Positions 31,491-41,800 of a stretch of DNA of 64,000 nt are shown here, in pieces. How positions within the stretch are numbered: position 1 is the stretch's first letter; the number at the start of each line of letters is the position of its first letter. A program made the translations under genes and the position numbers. Source of the DNA: Fragum whitleyi (lineage: Eukaryota > Mollusca > Bivalvia > Cardiida > Cardiidae); NCBI GenBank assembly GCA_948146395.1, contig OX411549.1, positions 39,169,692 to 39,233,691 of the forward strand, in the 5' to 3' direction. The notes under the pieces were generated by a model, which saw nothing but the letters and a program-made list of their open reading frames with translations, was not told the origin of the DNA and ran no database searches.

Positions 31491-32293
31491 CGGTTGGCCT
31501 AAAATACGAAATGGACCATTCACCACGAAATGGACTTTTATATATGTAATAAATAATAGATAGAAATCAAATTGCCGATTCTTTGACCACTTTATTAATT
31601 TGAATGTTTTATTTATTGCCTATTGATCGCACTTCGATTGTTTTCTTTCAAATGTTGAAGCCCATTTCTCCGTTTTGATGTCCGACAATTTCGCTGTCAA
31701 TTCTTAAAGCAAGAACTTCATACAGCAAAGAAAAACATCTTTTCTAAACTTATCTATTTTCTTTTGGGCAAATTCTGTTCCATTACCGAAAGAAGAAATC
31801 TGTTACATATTTATAAGCAAACATTTTTAGTCCAGAATGAGCTCCTATTCGACATCTAGAATGTCCATTTCGCGCTAACTATTCGGTGGCTATTATCATG
31901 GCGTGAAAACAACTTACAAACAAACGAAAGTTTTCTTATTTCTTCATTGAAATATCATAATAATATATAACTAAGCTATATAAGGTTAGTGTAAAACTAT
32001 ATGAAGAAAACTGTATAGTTAATTGCGAATAAAGAAGTCCGTTTCGCCGACCGGCAGGGGTTTCTTAGTCGTCAGCCAATGTCAGTCTTCAAAAGATAAC
32101 AGAATGCATAAATCTCTCCATTTCTAAATGTATTATTTAGCGAAATGATCTAATAAAGCATTGGACTGGTTCATAAAAGTAAATAAATCGCAAAATAACA
32201 CGGAATGTCGTATATAAAAGTCCATTTCGCCGCTAGACGGTCCATTTCGCTCCATTTCGTGCATGCAGTCCATTTCGTATTTTGGGCCAACCC
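31491..32293. mobile_element. Inverted-repeat element built of ACGAAATGGAC words, with 8-bp target duplication
   Basis: Terminal repeats ggttggcc(t/c)aaaatacg then aaatggac at both ends; the right arm has four copies of gtccatttcg-like words. Flanked by TATATGAC (31483-31490) and TATAGGAC (32294-32301), an 8-bp duplication with one mismatch. No coding frame. Confidence 0.75.
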
Positions 32294-32301
32294 TATAGGA
32301 C

Positions 32302-34467
32302 CGCATAATAAACATCCGCGTATTAGGAGTGACCTCACTGGAATTTACTTCCGGAGGTCGTGGTAAAAGTAGATCTTAACGAAAAAATAGTGCGGCTTGA
32401 AAATGGCATTTTGAAGTAGAGAACAGTAATCCACGTGCATATTTATTTAATTTTTAGCTAGTCTTGCATCTCTTCTTTAATATAAGGCTTGGTTCGATCT
32501 TTTTTGTGCACGATTTCCTTTCCGGGAGGACGGATGAGCGACGGTGGGCGTGCCCGAACTAACTGACCTCTTCATAGGTGGAAAAAAGACGGTTCCTTTA
32601 CTCTGGCTTGAATAGCCCCAAAGTTAAACCTAAAAGACCCAGTTATTTTAGTCTCAAATGATAGAACAATGAATGTAGATGAAGCGCTGGTGACGTAATA
32701 TATAAACGCATTGTTGTGGAATGCGCTGCAGCACCTGAAAGTTGAGCAATTTTATATAGAACAAAGAAGGCCAAAAATCGGGTGGGGTCTGACCATTACT
32801 TTGGGTGTCAATTTGCCTACCCATTGGGTCGGCGAAAAGCCACTGCCGTGTCCACACGTTTCATCAGAAAACAGCGATTGCAGAAAGTTTTGACAGGGTA
32901 ATGTATAAATTTTGTAAAAATAATCGAAATCGATCATATACTTACAGGAAAGGCAATACGAACGGTATCGGAGATTTTTTGCACACAAATTAGACTGATT
33001 AGTATTCGTCACCGAAATTGTTCGTACTTTCTTCTTCTTCCTAGTAAAGAGCCGGGATCCTAATGAAACGTAAGGGCTCTGCAAGAGGTAGGCTGGAGTA
33101 ATTACATCATATTACACCTGTAGTTCAGGATCTCAATCGTCTTCTATTACCCCCTCGTGATTGTAAACCCAGTTCTTATCCGGTAGGGTGGTATGCTCAG
33201 TTACATTATTACCGGGGTATATGCTATATTTGCCTAATTCCGTGGGTATTTCTAAAAAGAGCTCTAGACAACCGTGATGACGTCATCAAAACAAAGAATT
33301 TTGGAGCTTGAAAATAACTTGCTCATTTTGCGTTTGTTTTGACACAGTCTTCTTATGTGTGACTTCCTTGCTTTAGGAATAATTGAATATTATGTTCAGA
33401 AACTATACATAACATATGAAAAACTCAGTTTTCCTTTATCCATGGCCTGTCAAGAAAGTAGGTTAAATTAAGAAATTTACTGGGATGACGCCTAAAGAAA
33501 TTTGATACTACACATGCAATAGTATGTCTTAAGCCTCGTCCTTAAACTTGGACTTTGAAAAATGTAAATAAATACTCGAATCCATTCTTTTTAGAAGACT
33601 ACCATTTTTAAATTCAGAAATTCCGAAAGTTTTAGATAAAAGATCGATTATGTTGAATTTTGATGGACCAATCTCATTTTTCGAAGCAACTTTGATGAAA
33701 ACATATGAATAATCCTTTCTCAGAATAAACTGTGAAGGAATTTAATGTTTCCATTTTTCGTTGAACATTTTTTTAATAGCCACGGATAAAAGACAACCCA
33801 CGGCTTTAGGCATATCAACCATACCAATTACCGGTGTAGTATTAAATTCAGAATTTCAAATACAGAAATACTTCAGATATTTTTTTCAAAATTTTAGTTA
33901 AACCTTTTTAAACAATAATTTAACTTGGTTGGTCCCTGGTAGATCCTTTTAAAATTTTATAGCATCCATCTATCAATTTTACTTTTTTACAGAGGAAAAC
34001 AAAATTTGGACATGGTGGTGTATGAATTTCTCTTGTTAGACTTAGGTTAAGCAATGTTTGGAACAGAAGATATGGTGAATTATACCCAAATAAGGCAAAG
34101 TTTGTATATGATGTATAGAAAGTCTACAAAAGGGTTTGTAATTTGTGAGCTTCAAAGGTTTTCCTCAGTACACCGGTAATTGGTACAAAAGTAGATCCGG
34201 CAAATCTTGAGGGTCATGTTGTTTCCAACCAAAGACTATTGTTGAAATGCGTTTCTCTAAAAACAAAATTGCTGATTTTGATAAAGGAATGATTTGGCTA
34301 TGTGATGACATAAAATATTCTAAGAAAAAATCAAGAGATTCTTTAACACAGACAGTTTTCATTAAGACCACCGGTAATAGGGTCAAGGAGTATAAATTGC
34401 ACATTTCCCATATACTTGTCCAAGCTGTTTTTAAAACCATTCACAGATGGTGCATGTATCGTGTCAC
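32302..34467. other. Intergenic, no gene recognised
   Basis: Includes a perfect 17-bp inverted repeat taccaattaccggtgta (33822-33838) with its complement at 34169-34185, enclosing 330 bp of unknown sequence. Open frames around 32650-33080 on both strands overlap each other and match nothing recognised. Confidence 0.45.
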
Positions 34468-34550
34468 ATAAATGACCTCCCGGACTATGTGAAATCATCA
34501 GTTCGCCTTTTCGCCAACGACTGTTTGCTGTATCGCTGTATCTGCTCTTC
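34468..34550 (+). pseudogene. Short reverse transcriptase fragment
   Basis: Encodes HINDLPDYVKSSVRLF followed by AND and CLLYR, the catalytic block of non-LTR reverse transcriptases, in which FADD is expected. Here it reads FAND, an Asp-to-Asn change at a metal-binding residue. Only this block is preserved. Confidence 0.65.
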
Positions 34551-35356
34551 TCAGCTAAAAAATTTTCTTTTCAGGTCCTTTTTTGATATTTTTCACGATT
34601 TCTGTGAATCCATTAAAAATTGTTTAAAAGACTCCATAAAAAAGTACAGAAATAACAGATGAGCAATTGCTATGTTATCTTTGACGCATTTTGTAAATTT
34701 TTAAGTAAGAGAAGCTTTCAGGATCAACTAATAGGTAAAATGTTAACAGTGACAGACAGATCACAGGGCATACGCTCAAAGATCAGGGTCTCAAATTTAG
34801 CTATGTATTGAAAACTGGCTTACTTACGATATTATCAAATCTGGTATTAAATTCCATTCACTGACAACCCTTTAGAACTGAAGAGAGATTTCCTATTTTC
34901 CTTTCTACGGCTCTTTTTCTTTATTTTTGACTGGTGCCCTCTTGTAATGAAGTTGTCACACAATTAAAAAAAAAAACTAGTGTACATGTAGTTATTATCC
35001 TCTTTTATGTGAAGTAATTTGTAGACATATATCATATCACCACCCAATCTGTGATATGTAAAGGTTGGAACTTTTAATATACAGAGCCTTTCACTGTGAG
35101 GTAAGTCACAAATTCACAATCAATTTATTTGCAATTTCCCCAAATATGTTTTTTGTGGGTAGCTGACAATGGATGGGTTTACTTGCCATGTAGAGATCAA
35201 GAATATTAATTAAGCCATGAATTCAACCTTTACTTACATTATCTGTAGATACATTTTATCATATGATTCAGCACTGACAGTGTTGGTAAGGATGAACATT
35301 GAGTACAATATGCAAGTCTAGAAGACCTGAGATCACGAGTAAATCCTAGGGAAGGG

Positions 35357-35641
35357 GGTGACTGGTCAACTCAGCCTATTTTCAACTCGGCCCATTGGCA
35401 ACTTGACCAAAGTTATAACTTTTCCCAAAATCATTTTATGCCAAAAACATTATCTTATTGATTATTCATTAAGTATGATAAGTACAAATAATATTCAATT
35501 TTTCATTCAGTTGTAGGAAATTTACGTATGCAACGGCCTTAAAAAGATTTTGATTGAATATAGTTCACATTACTGTAGGCTATATATTGGGGCCGAGTTG
35601 AACAGGCTGAGTTATTTGATGGGCAGAGTTGACTGGTAACC
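35357..35641. mobile_element. Small inverted-repeat element with CAACTCGGCC words
   Basis: Left: gactggtcaactcagcct, ttcaactcggcccattgg. Right, complementary: ccgagttgaacaggctgag, cagagttgactggtaac. Target duplication unclear. Similar design to the elements at 30448 and 31491. Confidence 0.6.
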
Positions 35642-35859
35642 AGGAAGAAATGTGTTTCCAATTTTTTTTGTCTGATATAAAAAAGGGGGGGGGGGGGTCA
35701 AAGAGACTCTTGAATTTGGATCTTAGGAATCCTTCTTAGACTTCAGGAGTCCCTTCTCTAGGTATAGTCTATTTCTTTTGGGCTATAATCTTGTATTTTG
35801 TAGATTTAGAACCATTCCCTTGTTAAAGGAAAAAAATAGATGGAAGTATATTAATATTT

Positions 35860-35930
35860 GGGGCTCAATTTCAGGAAAGAAGTGAAGACTGTTTAAATCA
35901 GTCTTCAATTCTTCTCTGAAAATGAGGCCC
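35860..35930. repeat. 71-nt hairpin
   Basis: Arms ggggctcaatttcagg ... gaagtgaagactg and cagtcttcaattctt ... ctgaaaatgaggccc around loop tttaaat. Confidence 0.7.
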
Positions 35931-36054
35931 AGAGAGTATATTGGCCTCTCATGACATAGATTAGTTTTCAGAGTCCTTGCTACTTATTTTTTGTCTCAGA
36001 TACACAAAACCTGCGTCCCAATAAAATCCTGGGTTCCCCCTTGTAGTTTTCAAA

Positions 36055-38072
36055 TACAGTGGTCTCGCGATACCTCGAACACACACGGGACCGACCAATT
36101 TGCTTGAGTCATCGCATGATTCGAGTTAATATCAGTACGCAAAATTGTCATCTATGAAGACGTTTCACTGCGTTTTAAACTTACCTTTGCATATTTTGCC
36201 TTCAACACATGCAGTACCTATGTAAGATACTTCTAGAGGAAAAGTTTTATGAAGTACCAATGATTTTATCATATAAAACGATTTGTTAATTTGGTCGAAT
36301 GGTCAGCGTTGAAAACAGAAAAAAAAGTCGATTAAGGCGTCGGCGTCATTGTTAGTGGTGTCTGTTCCCTGTATATTTAGCAATTTTAATGAGAGGCATT
36401 GTATCATTCATATTCTTTCTTCCTTACAATATTTTCGTAGCTATCGTTTCTTAATGACAACATTTTAGACGTTTTATCAGTCAGAAGAAAGGCGAGGTTG
36501 CAAGCCATTCCTTTTTTTTTCTCACAGTGTTTCCTTTGGAGCTAACTTCCTCTAAGACAATTAAAACAATGCTATCTTCTTTAACAGCGTTTTTGTGCCG
36601 AACACTTGCGATGAATGACAGAAACATTGAAACTACAGCTGAAAAAAGTGTGGTTATGATGTTCCGGTGGGCAATCTTCAATATCTCTCGTTATTAAGGT
36701 GAATAATTTGCTGAGTTAATTACGAAGATGATTTTCGAATGACTTTCAAATTGATGATGAGCATTAATTCGACGAAATGCCTATTTGTTAGCTCCACTGG
36801 CTGAAAGCCACTGGGGCTATTGTCATGGCGTTGTGTCCGTCGTGTGTCCGTCCGTGCGTCCGTGCGTCCGTTTGTAAACTTTTACTTTAAAAATCTTCTC
36901 CTCAGAAACTACTGGATGAATTTCAACCAAACTTCACAGGAATGATCCTTGGGTGACCCTCTTTCAAAGTTGTTCAAGAAATTTTGATCCAATAAAAAAC
37001 ATGGATTTAATGGGCGTGGCTAATTTCCAAATATGGTAAAAAGTGAGTTTTCTCAGATTCTAATTGATTGATACAAATGAAATTTAACATGAATGATCCT
37101 TGTGTGACCCTTTATCAGTCTACAAAAGATTATTGAAATCTGATGAAAAATATACATTTTATGGGCGGAGGTCATTTCTCTATATGTTACATAGTGGAAA
37201 CTTTCAAAATAATTTTCTCAGAATGCAAGTGATGGATATCAATCAAATTTCACTGGAATGATCCTTGAGTGACCCTCTATCAGTCAACCAAAAATGATAG
37301 TGATCGTATGAAAAATATGTATTTTATGGGCGGAGGTCATTTCTCTATATGTTATATAGTAGAAACTTTGGAAATCATTTTCTCAGAATCTAAATGATGG
37401 ATATCAACCAAATTTCACTGGAATAATCCTTGAGTGACCCTCTATCAGTCTACCAAAAATTATTGTGATTGGATGAATAATATGCATTTTATGGGCAAAG
37501 GTCATTTCTCTATGTGTTATATAGTGGAAACTTTGAAAATCATTTTCAACATCAGTAGAATCCAAAATATTTAAAAATTTAGTCAAAACTATTACTACTC
37601 TACAAGAATTTCAAGCCTGTGGAGCGACTCAAGCCATTCATGGCTTTCTAGTTTTATTGTTGTTTCAAAGTCTCAAAATTATTTTCTGATCATTACATTC
37701 CCGTCATTTACACCCTTTAACAGAATAAGTGTGGCAAACAAAGAGGTGTGAAAACAAGTTGTCTGACTAGTCGAAACCCGTGAAAAAGGCCTAAAGGTAT
37801 TCTTGACGATGGGCCAAAATAACAAATAAGTTAATTTTGATGCAAAACAATGGATGTCAGAAAGGTGCGAATCCCTTTGCTCGAGTGAATGCATTAAAAT
37901 TTGACCACGGGACTGAGATTGCTTCTCGAGCGATCGAGCAACCGCGCGTTTGAGTAAGTGCAGTAATAACCAACAAGAAAATAGAGTAAGACGTGTTGGG
38001 ACTGGAGGGCGAGCTCGAGCTTTCGCATGAATTCGAGTTTTCGCCCTCTCGAGGTAACGCGAGACCACTGTA
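36055..38072. mobile_element. pogo/Tigger-like transposon remnant, split by a second element
   Basis: Terminal repeats CAGTGGTCTCGCG(A/T)TACC at 36057 and, inverted, ending 38070, each flanked by TA. Such CAGTG...CTCG ends are typical of pogo/Tigger elements. 2,018 bp, of which about 862 bp (36790-37651) is a Helitron-like insertion. No transposase recognised in the remaining ~1.16 kb. Confidence 0.75.
36790..37651 (+). mobile_element. Helitron-like element, family H-a copy 1
   Basis: Starts ttagctccactggctgaaag, has a gtccgtccgtgcgtccgtgc tract, then ~175-bp diverged internal units (ctcagaatctaattgatgga, ttcactggaatgatccttg, gaccctctatcagtctac). It ends with hairpin GCCATTCATGGC then tttCTAG followed by TTT. 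The hairpin plus CTAG fits a Helitron 3' end (CTRR). A second copy is at 53131-54157. Confidence 0.7.
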
Positions 38073-38687
38073 TATCATTGACTCATCAGGAAATTATGAA
38101 ATTAAATGATTTTATCAGTTGAAGCTTCAATGTTGTAGCAACTAACAAGTAAGGCAGTAAAATTGCCAAATGCTCAAGAATAAATTACAGTGGAATGCAA
38201 GTGTGCAAAAATTATGTTTTCAGCTTAATTGAAAACTCAGGTGAGCAATCAAAGGCCATCTTGGCTCTCTCCTAAAAACTTTGAAAGTTTTACAGTCCAT
38301 CTTGCTCAAGCAACCACATTCTTTTAAGTAACCGTTTTCAAAATCCCATTGGTTAAATAGAAATATCTTATAATCATTAACATACATATTTTTGGTCTTA
38401 AAATGTTAAAAAAAAATCCTGTGTTGATAAAAACTCATCAGAATCATCTCAATTAGACAATAATTTTGAGTTTTAACAACATAGAATTATTGGACAATTC
38501 CAAAAACTTATACAATCCATCAAAATAATGTTTTTAATTTGGTAAAAATAACATGTACATGTCAAAAGCTGCCATTCTTATCAATGACAACTTTTTAGTG
38601 GTCCCACAAATGGTTGCTTAACACACATTTTACTGTATATTACTTGAAATTATGAATAGTCACACTCACATTGATTCCATTTTGCAG

Positions 38688-38834
38688 ACTAACTGAGAAA
38701 AGAAAGATGGCCCAAAGGAAGGGAACTGCTAAGCTGACAGAGTTGTTGTCCATTGAAGAACAGATGCAGAAGAAATGGGAGACGGAGAAGACTTTTGAGT
38801 TAGATGCTGCAAAACCTGGCACAGAAGATGCAAA
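38688..38834 (+). CDS. LARS1: LARS1 first coding exon
   Basis: Acceptor ttttgcag ends at 38687, so a non-coding 5' exon must lie upstream. 19 nt of 5' UTR precede ATG at 38707. The start is supported by the family-like N terminus [20 protein letters not shown]. The exon ends in phase 2 at donor gtagga. Confidence 0.9.
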
Positions 38835-41800
38835 GTAGGATTAACATGTCAATACACAGGGTTTGACACCAATCTCGAGATTAAAATAAGGAGTCAATTT
38901 GACTCCTAACACATGAAATCAAGGAGTCCAAGCTCAAAGTAAGAACATCTTGGTAAAGAAGAAATTGCTTGTTATAAGCAACTTCTTCTTTTCCACATTG
39001 TTCTTCCAAAAAGAGTTTTTTTCTCTCAAAACACTACAGGATGCAAGCAAATATTTTCTTCAACTATTTTATTGTGAAAAGTTTTGGCAAGTGTTAAAAA
39101 ACACACGGTGATGTGCATTTATTTTGCAAAAAATTCTCATATGACCCTTAGAGTCTATATGACTCCTAATTTGAAAATGGAAGGAGTCCCAAGTAGTAAA
39201 CAGGGAGTCTCGGACTTCCCTTAGTGTCGAACCCTGAATACACGGTTTTATTCTGACTTGAACAAAAAGGGGTCCAAGGGATTCTATGGGTCCTTTCTTA
39301 AAGTTTGATAGTCCCTCAAGAAGATGTTACATGTAGACTATTTCTTTTGAGCGCTCAATTTTATTTTTCATGTGAATTTAAAGCTTTTCCTGAGTAAAAG
39401 GTGAAATCTGACCTTAACATACTCTAACAGCTTTCTATGAATTATTTTGGAAAAACTTGAGCCAGACTGACTGAAATGTTAAAAAATTGCAGTTTGTTTA
39501 AAATAAATTTTCAGCAAAATAATTGTTAAACCAGTTGTCTTTTAAGAAGATATTCAAAGTTTTAAATGCTTCAAGCTTGTTAAAAGAGAGTCCTTAGATG
39601 AAGCAGATAAACTGAGCTACAGATGGAGGGGTATTTTGGATTTTAGATCAAAGCACAGTAAAACTTGTAAGAAGCGACTACTAACGGGACCACAAAAAGC
39701 CGTTGTTGTAGAAAATGGTTGCTTAGTACACATTTGTTTACAAATAAGGAACAAACTTTGTTGAAAAACTATTCATATTATAATATTAATCTAAAATCGG
39801 GGTCCCGGGTCAAATGAAAACCCTGTTATTGCGAAATTCTCAGTAAATTTATGTTATTAAAACTCAATAGAGTATTCTGGTGAGATTTTTTAAAACAACA
39901 TAAGATTCATTTTCAATAATTTTTGGACCAACAATACCAACTTTTTAAGATATTTTGATTTAAAGAAGGGGATTTTGAAAACAGTCGCTAAAATGGTTGC
40001 TAAATAAACATGGTCGATCTAGCAATGTTAACTGTATTTCATTGATTCTAGCATGAAGCCTACTTTATTGGTACTCAGTATGCACATCATAGGATTTCAT
40101 TGAAAAATAAAGATTTTAGACAGGTTGACTGTTTTACCCTGTGTTATCTGTCCCTCTGATAAAATTTTGGTTGTTTTCAGAAAGGAGAAGATGGTTGTCA
40201 CCTTTCCCTATCCCTATATGAATGGTAGATTGCATCTGGGACACACATTCTGTCTATCCAAATGTGAGGTAAGAATGATTGAGCTCAATTTTGGTTATTA
40301 TATTGATGGCTCAGCGCGAAACAGTTGTAACTGCCTATACATTTAAAGGCAGTTACAACTGTTTTGTGCTGAGCCATTGATACACAATTAGGAATAGTAG
40401 AGAGTAGAAGTTGTGGTTAAACCAACTGTTTAACATGTTCAAATTCAAATAAAATTTAAAATTGTTTTAAGTGTTATCAATTTTTTTTCAAATCCTAAAA
40501 AATGTTAAAAAAGAGATACTTTTGAACACATTCCTGGGTCCGAGGTTATAAAAACTTTTCTCATTCTCGATTCAAAATATTCTCATATTTCAATTTTAGA
40601 TTAAAGCCGTAATTCTGTTTTAATACTCATTTAAATGTATTAACATATAAGATAAGATCAATAAGTTGTTATGAATAACAACTTATTAATATTATCTTTT
40701 ATTTTCATACATTTATTTACATTTAGAATTGGAGAAAATTCTCAGTTGAGCTGGAGAAATGTTTAATAACCTCAGGCCCTGATATAACTATACTAAATGA
40801 ACTAAAGTCATTATATTGCTAATTTACTGTATGTATTATTGATGATTTTAACTGATATCGATATAAGTCAAGTTTACCAAATGTCTTATCAAACTATTTA
40901 ATTGTTAGTAAGGAATATTAACCCTTGTCATGCTGAACCCTGAATATTCCTGCGTTGAAAGGAGGGCTAGACAAAGATCAGCCTGCACCTATGTGCAATC
41001 TGATTTTAGTCATTACCTACTGATCTTCTTGTAAAAAGTAGAGAAGTGCAATAGTTGCTTTTCAAACATAGATACTCACAAGTGATTGTGATATATTGTA
41101 CTAACAGTGTTTTTGAGCACTTTTGATTTTAATACAACTTTGAAAAAAAAAAAAAATCTGCATGACAAGGGTTTAGCCTACTAAATTCAGAGTAGAAGTT
41201 CCATCAATCATTATTTTGATTTTGTAATGCATGCTTTAGGTTATTTATATGTTACAGTCAGATAATGCATACTCCAACATGATAGCACATTCACCATTTT
41301 CTTTGTTGATTCCAGTTTACAGTTGGATTCCAGAGGTTGAAAGGAAAGAGATGCTTGTTCCCATTTGGTCTACATTGTACTGGAATGCCTATTAAGGTAA
41401 TACTGTACTTGTCCTTAAGGTAGTTGATCTGTAATAGTTCCACAACCTTACAGAAGCCATGAACTTTAACATCGTTAAACTAGGTTTCCTAATGATTTCA
41501 TTAGGAAACCTCAGTTAACATTGTGAAATATCTTGAGTCCTAAATGTTGTGGAAATGTTGCAAGTCCACTACCTTAAATGCTTTCTGATGGATCTAGGTT
41601 TTCTTAGTAGATTATCACTTAAGGTATTGGAACCATGATAGATCCGCAACATTTAGGCACTCATGAACTTTCACAATGTTGACCAAGGTTCCCTAATGAA
41701 TATCATTAGGAAACCTCAGTTGACACTGTTAAAGTTCATTACTTCCAAACCATTGCAGATCTTTTATGGGTCAATAATCAAATTTTACTTGGAATAGTAA

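Noticed and set aside
37679..38078. Overlapping 129- and 73-residue open frames at the right end of the pogo-like element
   Set aside because: Both run through the terminal repeat in different frames; no helix-turn-helix or DDE features were seen.
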